A DNA stretch of 64,000 nt from Chlorops oryzae (GCA_020466095.1 CM035807.1:50310752-50374751), one strand, 5' to 3'; shown: positions 42,300 through 53,265, numbered from the stretch's first letter. Numbers and translations: made by a program. The notes: generated by a model not told the origin, from the letters alone.

Positions 42300-44116
42300 A
42301 AGCGTATGAAATTATTCACCAAAATATTTTTTTTATTTTTGTATTTTTACAGTATTTTTTTTTGAGTTCAGTCCCATGGTTCCACGCAAAAAGCAAATTT
42401 CTTAATGTGGGAGAAGTCAGTCAGGGACGCCCAGCGAATTGGAGGCACAGGATACCGACGAGGAGGTATCCCTAACAGGTCGTACCTGTCATCCACGTCA
42501 CGAAGATCTAATCTCCAGCACGGGTCCAGCAGATGCAGAAATAAATCCATACCTCTCAGGGGGGGGGGGGGGGGGGGCGGTACCACGTACCGCTCCTCAC
42601 GTAGATAATAGTCGTCAACGGTATAAAATGTATTGAACGTCATCCTGAAACGAAATAAGGTATGGAAAAAGAAAAACATAAACCAATATTCACCAAAAAT
42701 ATGGAAAAAGAAATACTTACTCGAACAAAGTCAATTTCGTACTTAAAAGAAATCGACGAGGACGCGACTATAAATAAGAAAATTTTGGAAAATTTTTTTT
42801 CTTTTCGGTTAAAAAAGCATTTGCAAGCAAAACACATGCTTGAAAATGGTCAATATCCGAAATAGAATTTGCTTGCACATGGTTAATTACCGAAGAAAAC
42901 TGCGTCGGTTAAAAAAGCATTTGCTAGCAAAACACATGCCTGGAAGTGGTCAATATCCGAAATAGAATTTGCTTGCAATATCGGTATCGAAAAAAAATTT
43001 TTTTTTCTCGATCCCAAGGACACACGTGCACGCACGAAATATTCAGACACATGTGCACCCGAACCTAACAAAAAGGGTAAAGAAAAAGCATTTGCAAGCA
43101 AAAATGCATGCTTGCACATGGTTAATTACCGAAGTAAACTGCATCGGTGGGAAAAGCAATTGCAAGCAAACCACATGTACAATATTTCCAATAACACATT
43201 TATATATTTGTTGTGTCTTCTACACAGCGATATTTTGGCAAATCAGCACGAAACCTCAACCTTCATTAAAGGGGGGAAGGGTTAGTAGCACGTAGCACAA
43301 GTAATATAAAGAATCATGCCCCATACAAAGCTTATACAATAAAAAAAAAAAAAAAAATAAAAAAAAAAAGAAAACCATTCACTTTACATTTCTCGACTCC
43401 AAAATATGTGAAAAGGAAGTCAGCAAAGTCTAATTAAGAATTATATAAAAAGCATAAGCAAATTTTATTCTTCACTGAAAAAAAAAAATGTCAAAAAAAA
43501 AAAATATATATAATAACAAAAAAAAAGGGATTTAGTGAAGTACTTTGGATTAAAAAAGAAGAAGAAATATATATAAGTATTTTCATTTACTACCAAATTT
43601 AAGAATAGAAACTGTAAGAGTCCCAAAACAAAATATTTTTGAGTCGCAATAAAAAATAAAAAAAATATATATATAAAAAACTGTATTGCCTATGTAAGCA
43701 TTTCGTAGAACTAGAATATTTAGCCAGTAACACCGTTTGAATTGTATCCCGAAAACTAAAACACTAGTTCATAGAAAATCAAGAATTCACTGAGATATCA
43801 ACTACACTGCAGTGATAAATATGGATCAAGAAGCGGCAGTATCACAGCAGCGACAAAAATTTCAGCAGCATCGGTCTATCGAACACCGCTTAGAACATCA
43901 TCAAAGACATATGGGTGAACAGAGTCTACACGCCCACTACAACAGCGAGTTAGCAACATTTAAGTAACAACATCAACAACACGAGCCGGAATTAATAAAA
44001 ACGTATTCAGCTCGCCTCATCTGTATCATCGAGACGAAACTAAGCATGAAGTATGCTTGGCTACAACAACCGCATCCTTCAGACAGAAAACCAGTCGTGA
44101 TGCTCACGACTTGCCG
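42300..44116 (+). other. Long 3' noncoding region of the Gypsy element
   Basis: About 1.8 kb between env and the polypurine tract. It holds a G19 run (42559-42577), two ~108-bp direct repeats (about 42807-42985; gtcggttaaaaaagcattt, gcaagcaaaacacatg) with a third partial copy at 43080-43175, several A-rich stretches (43340-43720), and a 48-codon Gln/His-rich frame with a good ATG (43821-43967). No protein motif is recognisable. Confidence 0.6.
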
Positions 44117-44129
44117 AAGAGGGGAGGGA
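44117..44129 (+). promoter_or_regulatory. Polypurine tract of the Gypsy element
   Basis: gaagaggggaggga directly before the tgttgtgagt LTR start. It matches the aaaagggggaggga tract of the related element (52804-52817, minus strand). Confidence 0.85.
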
Positions 44130-45117
44130 TGTTGTGAGTCAAAACCGTCACGTCACACGCTAACGTAACGCTGCCAGCTCTATCGTCAACGGCACGCTAT
44201 CAGCGCTAAGCCAAAAGCAGTGCAATAAATAATGCAGCATAAACAAATGCAACGGCACCGTTTGAGCTCGAAACCTAACACCTCGAACAACAACAGCACG
44301 AGCGAGCATGAAATCGAACGCCTCAACAAAGCAACAACGGTCGGCGTTCGAAGTCACAAAAAGAGACACTGTTACCGGAGACGGCAACAACAACAACAGG
44401 GTCTTGTAATGACAAACAGACCGTCGATATCAATGTCAACCGAGAATTGATCGTTCAAGGCCATCGATCGAAAGGAAAAGCAGGCAGACGAAAGGCGAAA
44501 GAACACGAGCCGCCGAGTCAGCATGTGGACCACACACAAACAAGGGGTGTTTGCGGCATGCGTTTGCTTGTTCGTATTGCATTTCGTTCTGTACGTCTTT
44601 TGTGTGTGCACTTGGCTTGCATTAAACCGTACATATGTCGAATGGGTTTGGAGTGATCGGCATGTTTAGCTGATTGTAAATATATGGCACGACGAAAATA
44701 GAAGACAACGGCACTTATGCAATCGCCGAAAAAAGTCGAAATGCAGAATAGACGGTGACCAAGGGACGCTTGCGGGGAGGTTAGCTGAGGAAGAAACCTA
44801 TGACGCTAGCAACTATCGATATTGCGAACGGAGCAATATTGGACTATAAAAGCGAAGTTCGATTGACAAAATGGACTTATCATCGATTAGCACTCCGAGT
44901 ATTAAGAAGATCTCAACTTTGGCGCACCTACTTACGAGCCAGGACGACAAAGTGTGGATCTCAGTGTTAGCTAGGGAATTAGGGCAGTAAAGTAAGATAG
45001 AGTAGAAACATTAATAAATAAACATTATTATAACGAGAAAAGGAGTGTTTTATTTGGAATAAATACTGAATCCTTGTTGGCGCTTACAGAGGTCCTTTCT
45101 CCCCAGTACACACAACA
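44130..45117 (+). mobile_element. Gypsy 3' LTR, full length
   Basis: 988 bp, tgttgtgagt...cacaaca. It contains TATAAAA at 44845-44851 (ggactataaaagcgaagttc) and AATAAA-type signals near 45015 and 45058. It has the 410 bp missing from the 5' LTR. TSD aacg follows at 45118-45121. Confidence 0.92.
44845..44851 (+). promoter_or_regulatory. LTR TATA box
   Basis: tataaaa in a promoter-like context of the full 3' LTR. The equivalent sequence is deleted in the 5' LTR, so only the 3' LTR could drive transcription, and that would be outward into the BEL pol. Confidence 0.55.
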
Positions 45118-48000
45118 AACGGCTATGGTTGAAATTCGACATTGTGGAGTCTCATATTCATTTCGTGCACTAATTGATCCCGGTTCAGAAGTGACTCTCA
45201 TAACTGAGCGCCTTCAGCATTTTCTTCGCCTTCCAACGAAATCCATCCAAGCACAAATTTCCGGCCTAAACGGAGCCGTTTCGGCACATAGTACGAAAAT
45301 GTGTCAGTTTTTACTTAAGTCACCTATCGACTCTAAGATACAGATTGAAGCCTTCGCAATGGTTGTTCCAGTCCTGACCGCCAATTTGCCTAGCTTCTCA
45401 ATCGACATGTCCTTCGATCAATTGGGGCACCTACGTTTAGCAGATCCCAATTTTTATAAAAGCTCTCACATCGATATACTGATTGGAGGTGACCTTTATC
45501 CTTCGATATTGCTCGCGGGTATTCAACGGGGGATAATGGGATCTTTACTGGCGCAAGAAACCGTCTTTGGGTGGATCATTACTGGTCCCATATCTTCACT
45601 TCGGCCTTCTACCAGCAGTTTCTTTCTTTCATATTTCACTGAAGTCTCCTTGGAACAGCAAATCAGTAAATTTTGGGAACTTGAACAAATCCCTCGACAG
45701 CGGCTCTTGACTGATAGTGAAAACTGGTGTGAAGAACATTATTTGAAGACTACGTATCGCGATCATACTGGGCGCTACGTAGTACAATTACCATCCAAAG
45801 ATGCTTCACAAGCCAATATTCAATTGGTAAAATCGAGGAATAGAGCTGCGAACCAATTTATTCGCAATGAAATGAGGTTGTGTAGAAAAATGGAAGTCAA
45901 TACCGAATATGATACTGTTATAGAAGAATATATTTCTCTCGGCCATATGTCAGCAGTCGCTCCTCCTTTAGAATCTTCGCCTCCTTTTCACTATTATTTA
46001 CCCCATCACGCCATAATTAAGGAGGAAAGTATAACCACAAGGTTGCGCGTTGTTTTTAATGCATCTTATCCGACTTCTAATGGACTCAGTCTTAACGACA
46101 ACCTGCATGTTGGACCCTCTCTGCAAACCGATCTCGTCTTTCTACTTATAAAATGGCGATTTTTTAAATTCGTGTTCAATGCTGACATCACTAAAATGTA
46201 CCGCCAATTACTTGTAGATCCGAAACACACTCCCTTTCAACGAATCATTTTTCGCAACTCTCCCTCCAAGTCTCTCCAAGATTTCGAACTCAAAACCGTG
46301 ACCTTTGGCGTAAACTACGCTCCCTATTTGGCTATTAGGACCCTCTTGCAGCTCGCTTCGGACATTGAGGAGTCGCATCCTTTGGCTGCCGACGTCCTCC
46401 GCAATCACATGTATGTCGATGACGTTCTTGCAGGCGGACATGATGTGCGTAGCGCTCTCTAAACGCGTAAACAGTTGTCAATGGCATTGGAAAGTGCGGG
46501 TTTTCAACTTCGTAAGTGGACGTCAAACTCAGCGGAACTTCTTCAAGACATTCCAAAAGACGATCTACCTGATAAAAAATTTCTGATACTCGAGGAGGTC
46601 AGTACATCCAAAACTCTCGGTATTCGCTGGAACGCTGTTCACGATTATTTCTATTTTGAAGTCCACTTTCATTCTACTAAGGAAAGACATACGAAACGTG
46701 AGGTCTTATCCTATATTGCTAAACTTTTTGATCCTGCGGGTTGGTTGGCTCCAATTGTGATTGTGGCAAAAATTATGATGCAGAAGATTTGGCTCAGTAA
46801 TGTCGACTGGGATGATTGTTTAACTGACTTACTCGAAAGTCAATTTCAAGACTTTATTCACCACTTGCCAAACATTCACCCCATTCATATACCAAGGTGG
46901 ATTCATTTCTCGCCCTCTCAGCCGGCGCAGCTGCATGCTTTTTGCGATGCGTCCGAAAAAGCATACGCCGCCTGTGTCTATTTGCGAGTCCAAGTAGGCC
47001 CCGACGAATTTCGAACTAATTTGCTTTATGCGAAAACAAAGGTGGCCCCGATAAAAAGCGTGTCAGTACCACGTTTGGAGCTATGTGGTGCCCTTTTACT
47101 CTCAGAAGTGCTAGTAGCGATTAAAACTCATATTTCTATATCCTTTTCATCGCTATTCTGCTGGACGGACTCTATGATCGTTCTTGCCTGGCTGCGTAAA
47201 CCCCCCTGTACTTGGACATCATTCGTCGCCAATCGAGTTTCCAAGATCATCGATCGCACCGATCTTTCATCATGGCGACATATTTCCTCCGAGGATAATC
47301 CCGCCGATTTAGCCAGTCGCGGCTGCGCGCCGGAATTTTTAGGCCAACATCAGCTATGGTGGTGTGACCCTCCTTGGTTGAATTCGGAAGAGAGTGATTG
47401 GCATTCCACACCTTTCGCCGAGGACGCTTGTAAGGATCTCGAATGTCGAGCTGCCAAAACATACAGCACAACCATTGATTGCAGCTATGATGTTCTAGAA
47501 AGATTTTCCAGCCTCCCTAGAGCATGGCGCACATTAAGTTTTTGTTTTCGGTTCTTTTTTCGGACTCACCGTCATCATCGTTCAAATTGCACTTATGATT
47601 CGCTGCGATTACAAGCGTCTGAAATAAAATTCCTAAACGGTCGCTTAATCATGTTATGCCAACGAGCATCATATCCGAGTGAAATTGAACGCCTTCGTAC
47701 ACATCACAACATTTCTCCAAAAAGCCATCTTCTCCCTTTATCTCCGTATCTTCATCATGACTCTATTCTTCGCGCCAACGGACGCCTCACGTGTTCCCGA
47801 TCATTAAATTTTGCTGAAACCCATCCTATTATACTACCCTATAGTTGTCGTTTGACTAAGCTTCTGGTTGAATTCATTCATCAACTTTCTCTCCATGGTG
47901 GAATTTCTCTCGTATTACGCCTTATTCGTAGTGAGTTTTGGATTCCCAATATCCGGAATCTAATTAAAGCAAATAATGGCAGCGTTACCAGCGGAACGTA
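45118..48000 (+). pseudogene. BEL pol, protease to integrase zinc region
   Basis: The BEL frame resumes after the Gypsy element. Protease (DUF1758): FRALIDPGSEVTLITERL (about 45160) and IDILIGGDLYPS up to TVFGWIITGP (about 45570). RT: ITTRLRVVFNASYPTS, ADITKMYRQL, FGVNYAPYLAIRTL and catalytic MYVDDVLAGG (about 46409). RNase H/A17 region: LHAFCDASEKAYAACVYLR, VPRLELCGALL, CWTDSMIVLAWL, EDNPADLASRG. Integrase start: IHQLSLHGGISLVLRLIR then FWIPNIRNLIKA. An in-frame TAA lies at 46460-46462. At about 47965 a deletion with a shift removes the two-Cys half of the integrase zinc finger. Confidence 0.9.
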
Positions 48001-48929
48001 GTACGTTCTCTAGACCGTTTACTCACACTGGCATTGATTTCGCTGGACCCTTTGAGATTAAAGCCTATCATGGGCGAGGTTTTCGTATTTCCAAAGGATA
48101 TGTGTGCATATTCGTCTGTTTTTGCACCAAGGCCATTCACCTTGAGGCCACTTCTGACCTAAGTGCAGACACCTTTCTGGCTGCATTTGCGAGGTTCGTG
48201 TCCAGACGCGGTTGTCCGACTCACGTCTACTCGGACAATGGAACAAACTTCGTTGGAGCCGCACGGATCTTAAAATCGGAATATGATCATTTTATCCTCA
48301 ACTATAAACACCTCGTCATGCGTCACTATATTCACCAAAACATTATATGGAATTTTATTCCGGCAGGAGCTCCTCATATGGGAGGCTTGTGGGAAGCTGG
48401 AGTAAAAAGTTTCAAATTGCTCCTCTAGAAAATAGCTGGACTCTTAAAATACTCTTTCGAAAAGTTTCAAACGTTGCTCGCTAAGATTGAAGGATGCTTG
48501 AATTCACGACCATTAAGCCCGCAATCTGCAAATCCGCAAGATCTTGCTGCGCTCACCCCGGGACACTTTTTAATCGGAGGTCCTCTTCTCGCCCCCATCG
48601 AACTCATTCCCGAAAAGGACCCTCTTACGCTCACTAATCGCTGGCAATGCGTGAAGGCAATGAACCAGTTCCTGTGTGATCGGTGGAAGTATGAATATTT
48701 GACTGAACTCCATAAGCGTAATAAGTGGAAGTTACCTCAGGAGGATATGAAACTACATGATCTGGTGGTTATTCGGCAAGACAATCAGCCCAGTAATGAG
48801 TGGAGGTTAGGCAGAGTCAACAAAATTTATCAGGGCTCTGATGGTCGTGTGCGGGTGGCAGACATTCACACCTCTAATGGCGTTATTACTAGGCCGATTT
48901 CAAAACTTATTCTTTTACCGTCCAGCTGA
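47976..48929 (+). pseudogene. BEL integrase core and C-terminal domain
   Basis: Integrase catalytic core: GIDFAGPFEIKA, then KAIHLEATSDLSADTFLAAF, VYSDNGTNFVGA and HMGGLWEAGVKSFK. All three acidic residues are present. The C-terminal DUF5641 region follows (LTPGHFLIGGPL, CDRWKYEYLTELHKRNKW, VVIRQDNQPSNEWRLGRV) and ends ISKLILLPSS at 48929. An in-frame TAG at 48426-48428 lies right after the catalytic Glu block. The frame differs from the preceding part because of the deletion near 47965. Confidence 0.9.
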
Positions 48930-48969
48930 CAATTACAAACTACTCTATACGTTTATTTTCATTGCGACT

Positions 48970-49000
48970 ATTCTCTATTCTCCAATTCTTCTCTCAACAG
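48970..49000 (+). promoter_or_regulatory. Candidate 3' splice acceptor before BEL ORF3
   Basis: A pyrimidine-rich tract (ctattctccaattcttctc) ends in aacag at 49000, followed by aaac and the ATG of the next ORF. It is a textbook acceptor shape, suggesting that ORF3 is made from a spliced mRNA as env is in other elements. Inferred from sequence only. Confidence 0.55.
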
Positions 49001-49004
49001 AAAC

Positions 49005-49754
49005 ATGAGCTCCCGGCGTCATCATGATTATGATTGCCGACTATGCAGGAATCACCATTCTCGCGCCACTTGTCAACTATTTCTCCAAAAAACCGTTGAT
49101 CAGCGCCGTCTTGTAGTCCAACGCTTGCAGTATTGCAGCAACTGTCTGGCCCATTCGCATCTGCTCAAAACGTGCTTCAGTCCTCATCGCTGTTCGACGT
49201 GTGGCCATAAACACCACTCTTTGTTGCATCAGGATCGCCAGAGAGCTAAGCCCGACGAAGTCAAAGACAACCATTCCAGGATGACTTTAAGTCCGGTCGT
49301 CTTATTGCCAACAGCCATAGTCCTCCTAAAGCTCAAGCATCAGTCCATTCAGGTGCGCGCTCTCGTCAACCCCTGCAGTGAAAAGAGCCAACTGTCATCC
49401 AAGTTCGCCCACCAACATCACCTGTCCGTTCGTCAACATGGCGGCATCTCCACTAGCTTCATCGTCATTACGCCCCGTTTCGACAAGGCCACCGAAATTC
49501 CACTTATCGTACAGCTCACTGACGATCTTCTCTACACCCCGAGCAAAACAATCGACTGGAATGCTCCCTTGCTGTTTGATCATCTGCTGCTGGCCGATGC
49601 GCGATTTCATGTACGCTCTCCATGTCATCTCGTCTTAGGCGGCGACGCTTGCTATAAATTTGCTCGACCAGGAGCGTTGTCGAAAGGAACTGGACCACCC
49701 ATGGCCGTCAACTTAGTCTTGGGATATTTGATCTCCGGACCAATCATCCAGTAA
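49005..49754 (+). CDS. BEL ORF3: zinc knuckles plus inactive protease-like domain
   Basis: An unbroken 249-codon frame in the env position of the BEL element. Residues 11-75 carry three knuckles of BEL gag type: CRLCRNHHSRATC, CSNCLAHSHLLKTC and CSTCGHKHHSLLH. They share gag's order and spacing (gag: CKLCSEPHSIRNC, CLNCLASSHIIKEC, CRTCKQKHHTLLH). Residues 115-249 follow the pol protease: VRALVNPCSEKSQL for FRALIDPGSEVTLI, LVLGGDACYKF for ILIGGDLYPS, and LGYLISGPI for FGWIITGPI. The catalytic Asp is Asn (N122) and the next Gly is Cys, so it should not cleave. It looks like a duplicated nucleocapsid-protease module kept intact while gag-pol decayed. Its role is unknown; RNA binding or a dominant-negative partner of gag or protease are possibilities. 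Confidence 0.8.
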   Translation: MSSRRHHDYDCRLCRNHHSRATCQLFLQKTVDQRRLVVQRLQYCSNCLAHSHLLKTCFSPHRCSTCGHKHHSLLHQDRQRAKPDEVKDNHSRMTLSPVVLLPTAIVLLKLKHQSIQVRALVNPCSEKSQLSSKFAHQHHLSVRQHGGISTSFIVITPRFDKATEIPLIVQLTDDLLYTPSKTIDWNAPLLFDHLLLADARFHVRSPCHLVLGGDACYKFARPGALSKGTGPPMAVNLVLGYLISGPIIQ

Positions 49755-50056
49755 ACAAATTTTTTTCTTTTTTTTCAAGTCACGTTCAATTCAAAGTTGA
49801 ATCTTACATTGTATAACTTTATTTTCTTCTAATACGTCCTTCCTTGCATTGTATAATTGAATTTTTTTGTTTATAGAACTTTTCCGTCTCAAATTGAATA
49901 ATTTCGGAATCCTAAGTATCTTGCCATTGTATCACTTGATATTTTCTAACCGTTTCATCTTTGAATTGTGAGCCTTTGTTCAGTCCTACATTTTATATAT
50001 AGAATAATGTAGACTTGTAATTGTAATTTGCAACACTGTTGCAAGGGGGCAGCCCA
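49755..50056 (+). other. BEL 3' UTR and polypurine tract
   Basis: T-rich noncoding sequence ending in gcaagggggcagccca (50041-50056), the plus-strand primer site directly before the 3' LTR. No gene. Confidence 0.7.
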
Positions 50057-50743
50057 TGTTCACGCGAAAATCATACAACATCAAATTCATAAAGGTGCGT
50101 CTCTGCGGGAGGTTGCTCTATCACTGTGATCGCAACCTTCTGCAGAATTGACAACTTTTGGTGAATGACACCTTTTTCTCACTAATAAAGGTACATCTCT
50201 GCAGAAGGATGCCCTACCGCTGTAATTGCAGCCTTGTGCAGAGATGACAACTTTTGGTGAATGACACCTTTTTTCTCATTAATAAAAGTACATCTCTGCA
50301 GAAGGTTGCCCTATGACTGTGATTGCAACCTTGTGCAGAGATTACAACATGTGGTGATTGACACTTTTTTTTTGCTTCTTGTTTCCGTTTCCGCGAATCG
50401 CTCTCTTTCGTTTTGGCAGCGATCAGCGACAGTACGCTTACGGAAGATTTTTTTGATTGTGCACCCCCTTGCAATCAACCATCGTTTATTTTATTATCCG
50501 AATCCATCGGAATTCCAATAATCAACTTAAATATTTAATTTAAAGAATAAAGCGTTTATAATCGATTTAAGTGAACATCACTCGATTTTTTTTGCTTTTT
50601 GTATGCACAACGGTGCATCGTCCATACAGTTTGAATGACCATCGGTGACGCCGGTATTATCCGATGTAAGTATTCCCGTTGCGCTCCAAGTGGACTCTAA
50701 CCTAAACCCTCTTGTTATCTTCCACCAATTTATGCTGCGAACA
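50057..50743 (+). mobile_element. BEL 3' LTR
   Basis: 687 bp, same length as the 5' LTR, with the same three 97-bp units. It is followed by the TSD copy tggcc at 50744-50748. By eye about 14 differences from the 5' LTR, roughly 98% identity. Confidence 0.93.
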
Positions 50744-50748
50744 TGGCC

Positions 50749-51600
50749 TGTAGAACATCAAAGGCCCTTACGTGGCCGTCTCTTCCAATTAATGTAGTTC
50801 TTATAATCGTTCTTTTCCACAATAATCTTGGCTTGGATGAAAACTACATCGCCCACCTTTACGCTTCGGCTCGGTTCGTTTTTACTGTGATGTATATAAC
50901 GTAGCTGATTGAGATAATCCCTATGCCATCTCCTTATAAATTTCTCCAGCAAGTTTTGTTGTAAAAGCCAGGACTAAGTCAGCGATACTTGTTTGATTTC
51001 GATATCTGTGAAATATAAGAAAAATCTAAAGTAAATTTAAAAAAAAGTTAAGTTAGTGGCTCCAGATCATTATTGTGTTTGGTAATATAAGTCAGAAATT
51101 AAGAAATAACCGTGCTTTGAATTTCAGTCACGCGTTTTATCAACTTATACGTAGAAAGGAGAGCTTAACCGACGGCGGCTTTGGGTGCAAATTTTACGCT
51201 TTTTATTAGGCGTTCCCAAAATCCGCCCATTACGCTGATCTCTCAGGTATGAATTTCAATTTAACTCCTTGCTTTGCAGCCAGTTGCTGCATTTTGCTGC
51301 TCTTCAGAAGATTGCCAAGTTTCCGCAATTCTAAATCTGACCTCTTATAAGATTTTACGTTGTTTGACATGATTGTCGCTGGTACAGATCTTCTGGATAT
51401 GAACCGCTGGCTTGGTTCTAGACTGCTCTTAACAGTCATGTCCAGCACTAGCTCGAGATGGACCGCCCGCAACGCCGCATAGGTAGACAACATTATTTAC
51501 GATTTGCGAGTCGTTTCTGCATTATCTTTGACGAAGATGGGCCCCACGAAATCGATTTCTGTTGTCTCGAAAGGTCTGGTTGCCATGACTCGTTGCGTGC
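50749..51600 (-). pseudogene. BEL/Pao integrase relic
   Basis: Minus-strand integrase of an older BEL element: TRPFETTEIDFVGPIF (about 51570), AALRAVHLELVLDMTVKSSLEPSQRF (51480-51400), MGGFWERLIKSVKF (about 51215), then a C-terminal DUF5641 piece (FIRRWHRDYLNQLRY, about 50930; VGDVVFIQAKI). The second catalytic Asp block reads SNNVKSY instead of SDNGTNF, and stops and a deletion interrupt the frame. In the minus direction it would continue into the purine tract and LTR at 29527-28815 if the younger BEL insertion were removed, which fits the tggcc TSD. Confidence 0.75.
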
Positions 51601-51679
51601 AAAAAGTTTTTTTTTATTAAACTGTCCTTTTTTTGAATCTTCCTTTAAATTGGAACTAACAATAATTAATTAAATCTTA

Positions 51680-52290
51680 ATTGTAAATAAATATAAGCTA
51701 CTTATACCGTATATCAAAAATAAAGTAGTAATTCGATACGTCGAGCTTTTTGTATTTCATTCGTTATACGATTACCTTGCTCTGCACTACCAAGATTACG
51801 GAAACTAAACTGGTGATTTTAAAAAATATTGCTTTCTGATATAAATGGAGTCAATTTAAAGAGCAGCGCTTTTTCCATAAGTTTTGAGATGCATGGGAGA
51901 AGACTAATTGGTCTATAGGACGACACAATTGCCGCGTCCTTAGCAGGCTTTGGGATCATTTTAATTAACGAGGTTTTCCACATAATAGGAAAATATTTGA
52001 ATCGCATGATAGCATAGAAAAGCTTTGTAATAAACCAAATAGCAATTTGGAGTTATTTTGTTCTCTCCAGGAGCTTTCTTGGGAGATAATTGACCACTCA
52101 TTATTTTTTGTTATTTCATTTTCGTGGAAGATGATTGGTAAATTGCTCGTACGTTTTTGAGCCATTGTCATTTAACAGTCTCCAACAGCTGTGTTTGGTT
52201 GAAAAAACAATGTTAAAGGATTTGCACATATGTTTGCTTTATCTCCGTGGCTCCGCACACACTTTCCGTTGAGGTCTCTAATAGGGGACT
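51680..52290 (-). pseudogene. Jockey-type LINE RT fragment, target of the PTP element
   Basis: Minus-strand reverse transcriptase pieces: LNGKCVRSHGDKANIC (about 52270-52220), the HENEI/KNNEWSI region, then WKTSLIKMIPKPAKD (about 51975), SYRPISLLPCISKLMEK (about 51920) and GSAEQGNRITNEI (about 51770). It is similar to the LINE at 4569 but from a different copy. Frame breaks occur between the pieces. The LTR of the next element starts in it at 52291, so the rest of this LINE should lie beyond that element, outside the window. Confidence 0.75.
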
Positions 52291-52803
52291 TGTTGTGAGG
52301 ATTTTACCGAAATCCCTCACTCGCCTATCGGACCGAATTTTCTAAAGAAAACGCTCTTTAGTTTTATAATTTATCATTATTTTCTAAACGATTATCTACA
52401 ACTGTTAACTGCAACTTATATTTAGCAACTGATTTCAACTGATTCTTAGTTTAGAATACAAAAGCTTATATACTAATTATTCTATATATTTAAACCTAAG
52501 TCTGCGCTCTGCAGACGCTGATTTGTTCTTCGGGAACGGTGTCATGGGCCTGCTGACGCATGCTGATCTGTGCAGGTGTGCTTCCGGGTTTGTTGGTCGT
52601 TTTGTTCCAACGAACATTCGATTCTCATATTCGCATAATTCGCATGCTCGGCGATTCTGCGTAAGGTCACCTATGTTGTAAAGTTGCACTTGGCATGCTT
52701 GTATGAAGGTCCAAAATGCCAGCTTGCATTTTTGGCCGTCTGCCGTCGCTAGCGGTATTTCGTAAGCTACAAGATGAGCTGCTCTGCTGTTTGACTCATA
52801 ACA
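52291..52803 (-). mobile_element. 3' LTR of the PTP element
   Basis: 513 bp, minus strand, from tgttatgagtcaaa (52803) to cctcacaaca (52291). It is preceded by the purine tract aaaagggggaggga (52804-52817). The shared 198 bp differ from the other LTR at only about two positions. Confidence 0.88.
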
Positions 52804-52817
52804 TCCCTCCCCCTTTT
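52804..52817 (-). promoter_or_regulatory. Polypurine tract of the PTP element
   Basis: aaaagggggaggga on the minus strand, abutting the LTR start. Confidence 0.85.
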
Positions 52818-53265
52818 GAAGACGATGCCACGTTTTGGCATTCAAATTAACGGTGGAAGGTAAGTTTGTCATTGCTATTGTAAGGATTGCCGCAAAAGCC
52901 ATCTTAGTGTTTTGAGTCATCTGTTATAGGAAGATTGGCTGCTTGTTGGGATCCGACAGGAAAACTATTTATTTGGTCCCAAAATTTTAAGTGGTTTAAC
53001 TTTCATATTTTTGTTGGTGCAACTCTGGAACTGCTCGAACTTCCGACTAACGTTTTGAGTTTTCTTGTTTCTGGTTCTGGTAGGTGATGACCTTACGCCA
53101 TATTGGTTAATTACGAAGCTTGTGGTCAGCATGGTAAGCATCCCATCGATGTCCTCTCCTGCGTTATTCTGCTATAGATTCGATTGAGACAGTTGGAGTG
53201 TGTTTTTATCACTATTTAATTTTTAATTTGATTTTTTTTTTTTATAATTTTTTTTTTTTATACTT

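Larger units (their letters stand above)
32653..45117 (+). mobile_element. Env-bearing Gypsy element with Ulp1-like ORF
   Basis: LTRs at 32653-33230 and 44130-45117 (tgttgtgagt ... cacaaca), flanked by the exact 4-bp duplication aacg (32649-32652 and 45118-45121) inside the BEL protease region. Order: LTR, primer site, gag with coiled coil and zinc knuckles, pol, Ulp1-like protease ORF, env, long 3' region, polypurine tract, LTR. The shared parts of the LTRs are about 98% identical by eye. It is an insect endogenous-retrovirus (errantivirus-like) copy with several stops in gag, pol and env. It is closely related to the element at 52291-62069. Confidence 0.9.
29587..50743 (+). mobile_element. 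BEL/Pao element with a nested Gypsy element
   Basis: Two 687-bp LTRs (29587-30273 and 50057-50743), both tgttcacg...gaaca and about 98% identical by eye, flanked by the exact 5-bp duplication tggcc (29582-29586 and 50744-50748). Inside are a tRNA-Tyr primer site, leader repeats, gag, pol, an extra ORF and a polypurine tract. A 12.5-kb env-bearing Gypsy element (32653-45117) is inserted in the protease coding region. Without it the element is about 8.7 kb. It sits inside an older minus-strand BEL relic. Confidence 0.93.

Noticed and set aside
42368..42679. Poly-Gly and poly-Pro frames over the G19 run
   Set aside because: Produced by the homopolymer; frame depends on the exact G count, which is unreliable.
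43821..43967. 48-codon Gln/His-rich ORF before the polypurine tract
   Set aside because: Good ATG, but too short and simple in composition to call; noted in the 3' region entry.
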